Below are positions 19,666 through 28,712 of a DNA stretch of 64,000 nt, one piece after another (position 1 is the stretch's first letter; the number at the start of each line of letters is the position of its first letter). The notes under the pieces are model-generated. The model was not told where the DNA came from, did no database searches, and saw only the letters and a list, made by a program, of their open reading frames with translations. Origin of the DNA: Tahibacter amnicola (GTDB taxonomy: Bacteria > Pseudomonadota > Gammaproteobacteria > Xanthomonadales > Rhodanobacteraceae); assembly GCF_025398735.1 (NCBI RefSeq), contig NZ_CP104694.1, positions 2,691,001 through 2,755,000 on the forward strand, read 5' to 3'. The position numbers and the translations under genes were made by a program.

Positions 19666-20260
19666 GATTCTCCCCTGTGGCGACTGCGCGGGCCTGCGGC
19701 CCTGTTGTTCGGATCCCTGGGACGCGGACGCTGGTAACGTCAGTCCGACGGAGGGAATTGGCAAGTGTAGCGGCTGGGGACAGGCAAGGCTGTGCGCCGC
19801 AACGCATCTTTGCTTTCCGGCCGGCATGGCTCGCGCGCCCTCCGTGACGAATCGCTGCGAACGGGTTCCAAGGAACTGGCCCGATAACGGCACCACCGTG
19901 TGCTTTTCGATCGATAGCAGAGTAGAGGGCGGTGCTGCTTCAGGCCGCTACGTTCGGAGCGACAAATTGCCGCAGTGGTTCCGGTGCCGACATTCGGATC
20001 TGGCGCCCGCATGGGCGCGGTGTTGTCTAGCACCGCTAGCAACTTTTCGCGCGTTTTGACAATTTTCAACGGGGCTGCAGATGTTCCATGGCAGCTGCAT
20101 GGCCAAATCAGATTTCGCGATTAGATACTGCGACGTATATGACTACCATGACCTCGCCCGCAGACGGGCTGCTCCTGCCGGATCAGCCGCTTTGTTTCTG
20201 CGCAACGCGAACGGAAAACGCGGCCGGCAGGGCATTCTTCTAGCCATGGAAGTCATACCG
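19666..20260. other. Divergent intergenic region
   Basis: This 595-bp region separates two divergent exported-protein genes and should contain both promoters. A TTGACA at 20056-20061 is a possible -35 box for the rightward gene, but no good -10 sits at the right distance. The open frames here have no ribosome binding sites. Confidence 0.4.
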
Positions 20261-21316
20261 ATGAAACGTAATACGATGTTGCTGGCCGCTGCCAGCCTGA
20301 TCCTGATTCCCGCCTTCTCCGCGATGGCTGCCAGCCCGCGTCCGACCTGGATCAAGTTCACCCCGGACAAAGTGGTCGCCGGTGGCGAAGTCCGCCTGGA
20401 ATGGTCCTCGCCGTCCGCTCCCTACGGCTGCTCGATCTCGGGTGTTCCGGGCGTCGGCGGCGTGCCGACCTCGGGCTCGCGCACGGTGACGGCCACCACC
20501 GACCTCAACGCGCTGCTCACCTGCGATTACCACGGAACGCAGGCTTCGGCCTCGCTGCAGATCGTCGCGGTCAGCCCGAAGCCGACCGTCACCGCGCACT
20601 TCGCGCCCGAATCCATCGCTGCCGGCCAGTGGACCAATCTGTCCTGGTTCGCCCAGTACGCCACCTCCTGCAGCGCTGACAACGGCGTGAACATTTCTGG
20701 TACGTCGGGCCTGTACTCGATGAATCCGCGCCAGAACACCACGGTCACGGTGACCTGTACCGGTCCGGGCGGCGTGGCGTCGGCCACGGCGAACCTGGCT
20801 GTGGTCAACGTGTTCTCGCCGTCGGTTGCCGTGTGGGCGTCGCCGTCCGTGCTGGCGGCTGCAGACTACTCGCTGATCTCGTTCTACTCGCAGAACGCCA
20901 CCAGCTGCGATCGCGGCGGTACCTTCGGATCGTTCTACGAATATTTCAGCCAGAGCGGCAATGTGTCGGTGCAGTGCTGGGGCCCGGGTGGTACGTCGAC
21001 GGCGTTCACCAGCGTGACCGTGCAGGGCGCCCGCGCCAAGCAGGCCGGTGAAGTGGCCTCGCTGGAACTGGCGGCGCTCGGCCTGGATACCTCGCTGCTG
21101 CGCGCCCGCCGTGCGGACCTCAACCGTGACGGTTTCGCCGACGTCATCGCCGTTGACGCCAAGGCCCGCCAGGCCCACATCATCCTGGGCGGTTCGAAGG
21201 GCAAGCTGGACGTCGTTCGCACCATCGACGGCATCGACAGCCTCGACGCGATCGAGTCGGTGAGCTTCCCGGCTAACGGTGACGCGCAGGCCATCTCGGT
21301 CAAGCTGGCCCGTTAA
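20261..21316 (+). CDS. Exported protein with three Ig-like domains and an FG-GAP-like motif
   Basis: This is a 351-residue protein. The ATG at 20261 opens a signal peptide (MKRNTMLLAAASLILIPAFSAMAA) with GGAAG upstream. Three Ig-like units of about 80 residues follow, each with a Cys pair (for example APYGCSIS...LLTCDY, ATSCSADN...VTCTGPGG and ATSCDRGG...VQCWGPGG). The C-terminal part contains ADLNRDGFADVIAVD, a calcium-binding D-x-N-x-D-G-x-x-D loop of the FG-GAP/VCBS type. It lacks the GFE-type tail. It is most likely secreted or on the surface, with a binding or structural role. Confidence 0.75.
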   Translation: MKRNTMLLAAASLILIPAFSAMAASPRPTWIKFTPDKVVAGGEVRLEWSSPSAPYGCSISGVPGVGGVPTSGSRTVTATTDLNALLTCDYHGTQASASLQIVAVSPKPTVTAHFAPESIAAGQWTNLSWFAQYATSCSADNGVNISGTSGLYSMNPRQNTTVTVTCTGPGGVASATANLAVVNVFSPSVAVWASPSVLAAADYSLISFYSQNATSCDRGGTFGSFYEYFSQSGNVSVQCWGPGGTSTAFTSVTVQGARAKQAGEVASLELAALGLDTSLLRARRADLNRDGFADVIAVDAKARQAHIILGGSKGKLDVVRTIDGIDSLDAIESVSFPANGDAQAISVKLAR

Positions 21317-21340
21317 TCGTTGCTGATACACCGCTGAAAC

Positions 21341-21369
21341 AGGAGCGTCGGCATCCTGCCGGCGCTCCT
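21341..21369 (+). terminator. Hairpin after Ig-like protein gene
   Basis: AGGAGCGTCGGC (21341-21352) pairs with GCCGGCGCTCCT (21358-21369), with one G-T pair. It lies 25 bp after the stop. No T run follows. Confidence 0.55.
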
Positions 21370-21430
21370 CGGGCGGAGGTATCCATTGCTTTATAAACAG
21401 TAGCGTGATGGCGCTCCTGCGCCGTGCGCG

Positions 21431-21604
21431 CTATGCCTGCCGTGTTTGTTGCTTGGCGGCTTCCACCAGGTCGCAGAATACCGCCCGCCACAGTTGCCGG
21501 TCGGTGATGCCAAGGGCCTGGGTCCAGTAGTGCTCGTCGTGTTCCGCATCCACTACGATGCGTTCGTCATCCGGCTTTGCAGTGTCAAGCGAGGGGTCTG
21601 CCAT
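21431..21604 (-). CDS. DUF3606 protein
   Basis: This is a 57-residue protein, MADPSLDTAKPDDERIVVDA followed by an acidic, aromatic part (EHDEHYWTQALGITDRQLWRAV). The pattern D-x-x-R-I, then Y/W-W at the helix and G-x-(T/S)-x-x-x-L-x-x-A-V, is that of DUF3606, a family of short proteins of unknown function common in Proteobacteria. AAGGAG sits just before the ATG at 21604; the frame continues upstream but has no other start signal. Confidence 0.85.
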   Translation of the reverse strand: MADPSLDTAKPDDERIVVDAEHDEHYWTQALGITDRQLWRAVFCDLVEAAKQQTRQA

Positions 21605-21945
21605 GATCCACTCCTTGTTCGGTAGGGCGACGATTGTTCGAGACGTGTTTACCTGTTTTTGTCGCGCGAGTTGTCGCGGGTGATCCCTCCGCCGCGGTGC
21701 GTGCGTTGCGCACCACGCTGGGCGCACGGCCCCCTGCAGAATGCCGCCGCGGGATGTGAATATCCCGTCAATGTTTCCGGCCGGTGTGCTTGTCGCTCGG
21801 GAGCAGTTGGTGTAGGCGAAGGTTGTCCATGGAGACAGTGCCGGTGCGCTACGCGTATCGAAACAAATCGGCCGAAGTTCGAGAATGTGTCACCGAGCCG
21901 GCGGCGAGCCGCGCCTCTACCAACCTGACCCCGTTGCCCCGTCCC

Positions 21946-22305
21946 ATGATCGAAGCCTCCTGCCACTGCGGTGCTATCCGGATCGAGGTGGCCTTGAAAC
22001 CGGGCTTCCTGATCGATTGCAACTGCTCGATCTGTCGGCGCAACGGCGCACTGTGGGCCATCTACGCCGCCGAAGCGGTGACGGTCCGGGCTCGGGACGG
22101 GTCTATGGCCGACTACATCTGGGGCGCGCGGTCCATCCGCACCGTGCATTGCCGGCACTGTGGCTGCACGACGCATTGGCAGTCGCTCGGATCTGCAGGT
22201 ACGCGCCGAGTGGGGGTGAATACGCGCAATATCGATCCCGATCAGATGCGCGGAATCCGGATTCGTGCATTTGACGGGGCCGGGACGTGGGAATTTACCG
22301 ACTGA
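21946..22305 (+). CDS. GFA (CENP-V/glutathione-dependent formaldehyde-activating)-family protein
   Basis: This is a 119-residue zinc protein starting MIEASCHCGAIRIEV, the usual N-terminus of the family. The zinc ligands are visible as C-H-C at residues 6-8, C-N-C-S-I-C at 25-30 and HCRHCGC further on. The family is named for S-hydroxymethylglutathione formation, but most members, including this one, have no proven activity. It is cytoplasmic. The frame extends upstream to 21784. The ATG at 21946 fits the family, but its ribosome binding site is weak, and 21829 is possible. Confidence 0.85.
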   Translation: MIEASCHCGAIRIEVALKPGFLIDCNCSICRRNGALWAIYAAEAVTVRARDGSMADYIWGARSIRTVHCRHCGCTTHWQSLGSAGTRRVGVNTRNIDPDQMRGIRIRAFDGAGTWEFTD

Positions 22306-22350
22306 GTAGCGAGGCATTACACGGCGCGTGGGGCGGCCATGATGTGTCCC

Positions 22351-22746
22351 TCACGCCGGCGCGGATTTCGTCGGATCGCCAGCGCTGGCATTGAGTGCCA
22401 CTGCTTCCCTGACCAAGCGCGATACGACCGCGGGTTTCCACGGCGTGCCTTCCACTAGCTCAAACGTGGCGAGCTCGTACTTCCCGCCGGGTTTGAGGCG
22501 TGGTTCGATCGCGCGCAGGCGCTTGCCGCGCCAGAAGCCGAACAGCACACGGTTCTCCTCCACGCGAATCAGCAGGACCGGGCCATTCGAGAAATACACA
22601 AGGTGACCCCATTTGATCACCTCCTGCAGCGGTGCGGCCTTTTGCACCGCGGTGCGCAATCCCTCGGCGCAGTCGCGTCGCCATCCGCTGAGAGCCGCGA
22701 TATAGGCATCCGGATCGGCGGCGGGAACGGATTTCTTCATGGCCAT
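22351..22746 (-). CDS. DUF1801-family protein
   Basis: This is a 131-residue cytoplasmic protein. It contains ADPDAYIAALSGWRRDCAEG, EVIKWGHLVYFSNGPVLL and VLFGFWRGKRL, the features of DUF1801 (YdhG-like) proteins, which share the fold of the iron-chaperone frataxin. The role is unknown. The C-terminus (NASAGDPTKSAPA) is low complexity. A second ATG two codons in is equally possible. Confidence 0.8.
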   Translation of the reverse strand: MAMKKSVPAADPDAYIAALSGWRRDCAEGLRTAVQKAAPLQEVIKWGHLVYFSNGPVLLIRVEENRVLFGFWRGKRLRAIEPRLKPGGKYELATFELVEGTPWKPAVVSRLVREAVALNASAGDPTKSAPA

Positions 22747-22867
22747 GGCCTATTCCCCGGCAGCGAAGGGCGCAAGTGACTGCGGCGAGCGCGCCCATGG
22801 TACGTGTTCACGCCGCGGCGGCAATGGGCTCGCGAAGGACTGCCGCGATTCCTTTGCGCGACGGGAC

Positions 22868-25800
22868 CTACTCGAACCCGTCGGCGAACAGCCGATCCGC
22901 ATTCGGCGGCTCGCCGTTCGCGTCACGGCCATCGAGTTCGCGCAAAAAGGCCAGCAGGTTGGCCATGTCCGCGCCAGGCAGTGCCAGTACGCGCCGGTGC
23001 GGTTCGGCAAGGGCGCGGTCGGCGGTTGTCGATACCGTGATGTCGTCGATGCTGATCGGTTCCCAGCCGTTGCTGAACTGGGTCAGCTCCAGGACGACCG
23101 TGTTCGTGGCGCCGGCCTGGAGGGGGATGTCCTCGAAGCGGACGCGGGTCCATTCGAAGTGCGTGGGCTGGCGCAGGAACGAATGGTCCCGCACCGTGGT
23201 GCCATTGACGCGAAGCCGGATCGTGCCGTTTACCGAGGGAATGAAGCGCACCTCGATCGCGCCGTTGCCGGCAGTGCCTTCCACATTCGTCCAGGTCACG
23301 CCGTCGCCGGCACTGTCGATACCCTGCACGTGGCGACCGTGCGCACTGCTGTCGGAATTGAACTGCGGGAAGTTGTCCATGAACGCGCTGCCGTTGAGCT
23401 GGGCATGTTCCGCCTGGAGCATCCGGCCCCCGGTGACGCTGAACACGTCCTCCAGTCGCGTCGCGGAGCCGTCGTGGAAATAGGGGCCTGTTTCCCACAC
23501 GCCGATCAGCGTTGGTGTATCAATGCCGGCGAGTGTCTGCCCGAGACGCTGCCCGGAGCTGTCACGCAGCGTGCCGACGTTGTGGAGCGTTGCGGTGCCG
23601 ACACTCGAATCCGTGTACTCGGCGCCTGGCAGGTGGCAGCTGCCACAGCCCTGGGCAGTGAAGACCGCCGCACCAGCTTGTGCGCCGCTGGTCAGCGTGC
23701 CGTTGGGCTGACGGTAGGGACTCCTTGGAATGGTGAACGGATCAAGCGAGGCCACGTAGGCGGCGAGCTGGTCCAGTTCGGCGCTACGCCCCGCGTTGGG
23801 GCTTCCCAGCGAAGGATGAGGTTCCTGACCCGGCGGGAGAAATCCGCGGCCGCGGAATTCGTTGACCATGTCGAGGACGAAATCCTGGATCTCGTCGAAG
23901 TTGCCTGTCCAGTGCACATTGCCGTGCTGCATGCCGTGGCGGCCATGAAGCGTCGTCGTGTTGCGGAAGCCTTCGCCGCGTTGCGTGAAATCCCAGGTGC
24001 GTCCGTCGTGACCACCATCGAGGTGACAGCTGGCGCAGGAGATATAGCCTTCGAAACTCATGTCATTGATGCCGTCGACGGAGTCGCCGGCAAAGTAGAA
24101 GGTGCGCTTGCCGGCCAGAACTTCCGGAGACAGCCGTTCGGCAACGCCGCTAGGTATCGTCGCGGGCGCCAGCGTGCGCGTGCCGCTGCGCAGGAAGTCG
24201 CCGACGGGGATGGCGGTGACATCGCGGCTGAGCAGGTTCTGGGACCACAGCGTCTGGGTGGTGGTGTCCAGCAGCAGGCCCTGCGGTGCGGCGCCGGATG
24301 GCAGGCGCCAGACCGTGCTGCGGCCTGCGCCGCCGCGAATCGCGAAGTCGTCGAATACGGCAATCGTGTTGTTGCCCTGCAGGGCGGCGAACGCATAGTC
24401 CCCGCGCGGTGAGAACACCAGTGCCGACGGGGAATCGGCATTGTCGATGTCCACGCGGCCGCGTGCCGCGCCGGGCTCGGCGCGCCCGGGCTCCTGCGGA
24501 ACGCCGCCCGCGGCAGTGAGATTGATCCGGCCAAGCACCGGGCGAACCGTGGAATCGTGCGTCGACGCCTGGTTGAAGAGCGTATCGAGCTTGAAGAAGA
24601 GGCCGCGGTTGGTGTCCGCCTTCACCGCGGTGTACCAGAGCCAGTCCTGTTGCGGCGCCAGCACGAGGCTGGTGATGTAGTTCGGAACACCGGGTCCGTC
24701 CGAGCCGCCCGAATCAAGGCCAGGCACGCCACGGTCGCGCCACAGCGGCAGCGTTCGTGTCAGGGTCATGGCCGTGGCGTTGATATCCCATACCTCGCCA
24801 TAGTGTTCGCGCGAAATCAGTCGCGAAACGAAGGCACGGGAGCCATTGCCCGTGAGCGCTATGGCGTGGGCGCCAGGCCCGAGTTCGAGCCGCCCGCTTT
24901 CCGTGCGCGTGGCGGTGGCGTACTGCACCAGCTGGCCGTTGTTCCGGTCGGTGTTGCCGCGACGGGCGAGCGACACGAAGGCGCGGACGCCGTCGCGCTG
25001 GATGGCGACGGCCTGCGGGGCACTGCCGTAGCCTGTATCGATGTTGGCCAGCAGCTGCCCGGTGGCCGAGAGCACCAGGACCCGGTCGGCGTCGCGTGCG
25101 GTGATCCAGGCTTCGCCAGCGGGTGTCACTGCCACCGAAGTGGGGTGTACGGGGTTGTCTGAGGCGAGCAGCGCGCGCAGGTCGATCCGTTGCTGCACCG
25201 TCCTGCTATCGGCACCGTAGCGAATGACGGCGTCGTTGTCCGGATCGACGACCCAGATCGTCCGTCGTGTATCGTCCAGCGACAGGGTGCTCGAATGCGT
25301 CGGCAGTGGATTGGCAGGAATGGCGGCGACGGTTTGCATCGTGGTATCGACGACCGTCGAAACGGTGCCGCCGGGCTTGAGGTCGCGCACCTGCAGTTTG
25401 ACGTCGAAATGTCCGGCTTCCGCAAAGCTGTGGCTGGCCGACGGCGTGGACGACCACGCGGTCGCCGCGCTGCCGTCGCCGAACGTGAAACGGTATTGCA
25501 GGGCGTCGTTCTCCGGATCCGTGGCCGATGCGGTGAAGGTGACGGAAGTGCCCGGAGCAACCGGGCTTTGGTCCGCCGAGAACGCACTGATCACCGGCGC
25601 CGCATTGCCGCCCATCGCGGTCGCACCGGTGGAGAAGCGGAACGTGTAGCCCTCGATGCCGTTACCGGCGGCGTCCTTGATCCCGCCGGCGGGAATGACG
25701 ACTTCGTAGGTGGTATTGGGCGCCAGATAGCTGCGCGGCGTGATCGTGAGCAGGCGATCGTGCGCAAATGACGTCCATGCCGCGACGGGTTCCCCGCCGA

Positions 25801-27094
25801 GCGGACGCACGATCACCGAGGTGCCGTTGACGATGGTGAACGACTCCAGCGTTTCGGAAATGACCAGCGTGATGGGCGCGCCGACCGGGAAATTGGTCTG
25901 GTCCGGGCGCGGTACGTGGTAACCCACCGTGGGGGAGCGGGTATCGGGTGTGGCCTGGTGGCACCACACGCCTACGCCATCGCGGCCTGGCGCGCTGTAG
26001 GCGCCGCTGACCAGCAGGTTTCCCAGCGGCAAGGTGTACTGGCTCACGTCCAACGCCCCCGACACGCTGCCCGCTGGCCGTGCATTGCCGACTTCGTCGA
26101 GTTCGAGGACAGGTTCCAGCCGCTCCATGTCGATCTTGTGGCGACGCGCGAACACGTACTGGTCCTGCGTCTGGATATACGGCACGTTGCTGCCCGCATT
26201 CATCGAGGCCGTGCCGCGCAGGTCAATCGTCGTGACCAGCCGCAGGTTGGCCGGATCGCTGTAGTCGACCACGATCATCTGGTCCTGATTGGTGCCACCC
26301 ACCATCAGCAGATAGTTCTCCCAGACCGCCGGGCCCAGGTAGCCGCCGATCGCGCCGGGCAACTTGTCCAGCAGCTGCGGCGGGCGGGGTGGGGTATCGA
26401 AGACCGGCGCAATATCGTAGGCAAGAACGCCCAGCATCGACTGGTCTGACACGATGAACAGCAGGTTGCCAATCAACACGCCGTTGCCCGCCACGCCGTG
26501 GTCGACCAGGGCATCCCACTCGGCGAGCAGCTGGTTGGCGCGCCACAGGCGCGCAACGCCGGGCGAGGGCGAATAGGATATCGGATGGAACGGCACCGCC
26601 CAGGGGTAGTACAGGTGGTGCAGGCCGAAGGCACCGGGTGGCGGCGTCTGCACGTTGTAGAACGACTCGGGAATCGTGTCGAAATTGGCGTTCACGCCGG
26701 GCGAGACGCGCCGCAGGCGCATGCCGCCGCCATTGCCGGCGTAGTCGCCGGACTTGCTGTGACCGTGATTGCCGTGGTCGCTGATCCACGGCACTGCGGC
26801 GGTGTTGTTGACGACCGTCAGCGTCGTCGGATCACTGGGGGTCGTGAACAGCCATTCGCGCCGCACGCCGCCGGTAACGTCGTTCGAATAGAGCCGGCCG
26901 TTGTGATAGATGATGCTGGTGGTCCGGTCGAATCCCACCTGTCGGCTCAACAGCTGGCCTGGCGTGCAGGACACGTTGGTGGGAAACCCCGGGACTACCG
27001 GAGGAAGCTGCGCCTGGGCCAGGCCTGAAAACGCGAGTGCCGCCATCAGCGAGCACAACGGCTTCCGGATTCCCGAACGGTTCTGCGATGGCAT
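22868..27094 (-). CDS. Large exported two-heme cytochrome c with Ig, PKD and propeller-like regions
   Basis: This is a 1408-residue exported protein with a signal peptide (PLCSLMAALAFSGLAQA). The first ~390 residues look like a beta-propeller. A bacterial Ig-like domain follows (FPVGAPITLVISETLES, LAPNTTYEVVIPAGGIKDAA), then a PKD-like domain (FTFGDGSAATAW). Next is a second propeller-like region with YVTN-type repeats. The cytochrome c peroxidase/MauG-like part has two heme sites, CASCH (Cys1020) and CGSCH (Cys1150). A CBM6-like beta-sandwich comes next (EVRFIPSVNGTIRLRVNGTT). The protein ends NADRLFADGFE. Di-heme MauG-like proteins move electrons or reduce peroxide in the periplasm; this much larger build is unusual and its substrate is unknown. 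It stands alone. Confidence 0.8.
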   Translation of the reverse strand: MPSQNRSGIRKPLCSLMAALAFSGLAQAQLPPVVPGFPTNVSCTPGQLLSRQVGFDRTTSIIYHNGRLYSNDVTGGVRREWLFTTPSDPTTLTVVNNTAAVPWISDHGNHGHSKSGDYAGNGGGMRLRRVSPGVNANFDTIPESFYNVQTPPPGAFGLHHLYYPWAVPFHPISYSPSPGVARLWRANQLLAEWDALVDHGVAGNGVLIGNLLFIVSDQSMLGVLAYDIAPVFDTPPRPPQLLDKLPGAIGGYLGPAVWENYLLMVGGTNQDQMIVVDYSDPANLRLVTTIDLRGTASMNAGSNVPYIQTQDQYVFARRHKIDMERLEPVLELDEVGNARPAGSVSGALDVSQYTLPLGNLLVSGAYSAPGRDGVGVWCHQATPDTRSPTVGYHVPRPDQTNFPVGAPITLVISETLESFTIVNGTSVIVRPLGGEPVAAWTSFAHDRLLTITPRSYLAPNTTYEVVIPAGGIKDAAGNGIEGYTFRFSTGATAMGGNAAPVISAFSADQSPVAPGTSVTFTASATDPENDALQYRFTFGDGSAATAWSSTPSASHSFAEAGHFDVKLQVRDLKPGGTVSTVVDTTMQTVAAIPANPLPTHSSTLSLDDTRRTIWVVDPDNDAVIRYGADSRTVQQRIDLRALLASDNPVHPTSVAVTPAGEAWITARDADRVLVLSATGQLLANIDTGYGSAPQAVAIQRDGVRAFVSLARRGNTDRNNGQLVQYATATRTESGRLELGPGAHAIALTGNGSRAFVSRLISREHYGEVWDINATAMTLTRTLPLWRDRGVPGLDSGGSDGPGVPNYITSLVLAPQQDWLWYTAVKADTNRGLFFKLDTLFNQASTHDSTVRPVLGRINLTAAGGVPQEPGRAEPGAARGRVDIDNADSPSALVFSPRGDYAFAALQGNNTIAVFDDFAIRGGAGRSTVWRLPSGAAPQGLLLDTTTQTLWSQNLLSRDVTAIPVGDFLRSGTRTLAPATIPSGVAERLSPEVLAGKRTFYFAGDSVDGINDMSFEGYISCASCHLDGGHDGRTWDFTQRGEGFRNTTTLHGRHGMQHGNVHWTGNFDEIQDFVLDMVNEFRGRGFLPPGQEPHPSLGSPNAGRSAELDQLAAYVASLDPFTIPRSPYRQPNGTLTSGAQAGAAVFTAQGCGSCHLPGAEYTDSSVGTATLHNVGTLRDSSGQRLGQTLAGIDTPTLIGVWETGPYFHDGSATRLEDVFSVTGGRMLQAEHAQLNGSAFMDNFPQFNSDSSAHGRHVQGIDSAGDGVTWTNVEGTAGNGAIEVRFIPSVNGTIRLRVNGTTVRDHSFLRQPTHFEWTRVRFEDIPLQAGATNTVVLELTQFSNGWEPISIDDITVSTTADRALAEPHRRVLALPGADMANLLAFLRELDGRDANGEPPNADRLFADGFE

Positions 27095-27666
27095 GCGAGC
27101 GTTACCTTATCCTGCGGGCCGCCCAGGCACAGCAAGACCCGCGCCGTGCGCGCAGCGCACGACGAACCGTGACCAAGGTTTTCGGGAATGGTGTGTCCGG
27201 GCCGCCATGGCCTCGGAAAACTGGCGGTATTTCCGCCGGAACCCTTTCTAATCAAGCGCTCACCGTGTCGCAACCGTTTGGAGGCGCTGGCGGATCGGTG
27301 GCGCGCGGGTGCGGACGAGCGGCCTGAATGAGCGCCGGTACTGACGGAAACTTGCCGCTGCAGGCCGCGACGGGCGTTGTTGGCCGGGCCGTTGACACGC
27401 ATTCCACCGTTGCCGGTCCTCGTTCGGGAGCGTCGGCGGGTGCGGTGTGCGCTGCTTTCCGTCTTCCTGGCCGGAAAGCGGGCCGGGGGGCGTGGATCAA
27501 TAACAAAAGTGGACAAAGCGCCTTGTCGTCTTTGGGGCGGCTGGCGGGCGCAACGGCAGTTGGATTGACCGACGGATGCGGATGCTGTCATTGTCCGGTT
27601 GTTGCGAAAGCACTTTGTCGCATCACGCGAAGTATCTGCACCTACTCGACCGGAAGGAGTCTTGGC
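27095..27666. other. Divergent intergenic region
   Basis: This region of 572 bp lies between the giant cytochrome gene and the CHRD gene, which point away from each other. It must hold both promoters. The open frames that cross it are shadows. No repeat or RNA gene was seen. Confidence 0.45.
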
Positions 27667-28179
27667 ATGAGGTGGATCCGTCAGTTGATGATGCTGCTGT
27701 TCCTGTTTCCCGCGTTGGTTTCCGCCCAGTCCTTGCAGGCCACGCTCAACGGTATGAACGAAGTGCCGCCTGCGGATCTGGACGGGAGCGGAACAGCGCA
27801 GGTCACCATCGTCGGTACGACGATCAACTATTCCATTTCCGTTGCCAACATCACGCTGCCGCCGACGGCGCAGCATATCCACCAGGCCGCTGCAGGCGTC
27901 AACGGACCTATCGTGGTCAACCTTCCCGGCACCTGGGCAAGCGGCAGCCTGGTGGGAAGCACCACCGCCTCGCAGCCGACCATCGATGCCATTCTCGCCA
28001 ATCCGGCCGGCTTCTACGTCAACGTTCACAACGCGGATTTTCCGGGCGGCGCCGTGCGCGGCCAGCTGGGCGGAGTGCCCTCGGGCGAACCGGTCAACCT
28101 GCCGGTGCTCCAACCTGCCGTCCTCGCGCTGATGCTGGTGTCGCTGCTGCTGATCGGGCTGTACTGGGTGCGTCGCTAG
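27667..28179 (+). CDS. CHRD-domain exported protein with IPTL-like C-terminal anchor
   Basis: This is a 170-residue protein. GGAAGGAG at 27651-27658 sets the ATG at 27667, which opens a signal peptide (LMMLLFLFPALVSAQ). The CHRD domain shows ATLNGMNEVPPADLDGSGTA, HIHQAAAGVNGPIVVNL and FYVNVHNADFPGGAVRGQLG. CHRD domains occur in chordin and in many bacterial secreted proteins, without known enzymatic action. The C-terminus is a single hydrophobic helix bounded by NLPVLQP and YWVRR. This resembles the IPTL-type sorting signals removed by exosortase-like systems, although the exact motif differs. Confidence 0.85.
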   Translation: MRWIRQLMMLLFLFPALVSAQSLQATLNGMNEVPPADLDGSGTAQVTIVGTTINYSISVANITLPPTAQHIHQAAAGVNGPIVVNLPGTWASGSLVGSTTASQPTIDAILANPAGFYVNVHNADFPGGAVRGQLGGVPSGEPVNLPVLQPAVLALMLVSLLLIGLYWVRR

Positions 28180-28190
28180 ACTGTCGCGAC

Positions 28191-28580
28191 TCAGGAATCG
28201 CCTGTCTGCCGTCGCGTCCACCGCAGCGCCGGCACGGCGACGAGGAGGCAGGCCAGGGCCACGATGTCCGCGGTCACGACGCGTCCGATCGCGGCGTTGT
28301 ATCCCTCTGAGGTCATGGCCAGCAGCAGGAAACTGAGGAGGCTGATCCCGGCGGCGAGCGCCGCCGGGACCTGCCACTGCCGACGGAACGCCGCTGCTAC
28401 GCAGAACGCACCCAGCATGCCGAACAGGATGGCGCGGTGCCGCATCAGAATCGTGAGATTGGCGTCCCGGAAGTCCAGGCCGTACAACGCGGCCAGCGAC
28501 TCGGCGCCCAGCACGCCGGGCAGCGGGAGCAGGTGGATGACGCCCACGACGAGCATCATCACCGTGATCAGATGGCGCAT
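28191..28580 (-). CDS. Integral membrane protein, four helices
   Basis: This is a 129-residue protein starting MRHLITVMMLVVGVIHLLPL, with about four membrane helices. Conserved-looking patches are HLLPLPGVLG, LYGLDFRDANLTILMRHRA and GRVVTADIVALACLLVA. Close relatives exist in many Proteobacteria and are sometimes misnamed phosphopantetheine adenylyltransferase; nothing in the sequence supports that activity. CGGAG precedes the ATG at 28580. It is convergent with the CHRD gene, 11 bp away. Confidence 0.75.
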   Translation of the reverse strand: MRHLITVMMLVVGVIHLLPLPGVLGAESLAALYGLDFRDANLTILMRHRAILFGMLGAFCVAAAFRRQWQVPAALAAGISLLSFLLLAMTSEGYNAAIGRVVTADIVALACLLVAVPALRWTRRQTGDS

Positions 28581-28712
28581 GGTGCACTCCGGGAAACGCA
28601 GTAGCGCGTCGCGCCGGAGTCTTGCGCGGGTGCGGCGGCGTGGCAACTACGTCGCAGGTAAATATCCCTGCCGTGGCCGAGCTGCCGCGACAGGGAAGGG
28701 GCCGATGTCCGG

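Noticed and set aside
20056-20084. Promoter with TTGACA
   Set aside because: No -10 box lies at a proper distance (the six bases at the right spacing are not TATAAT-like), so it is not listed as a promoter.
22739-24412. A 557-codon plus-strand open frame inside the large cytochrome gene
   Set aside because: It is the complement of a gene with CxxCH sites and other domain motifs.
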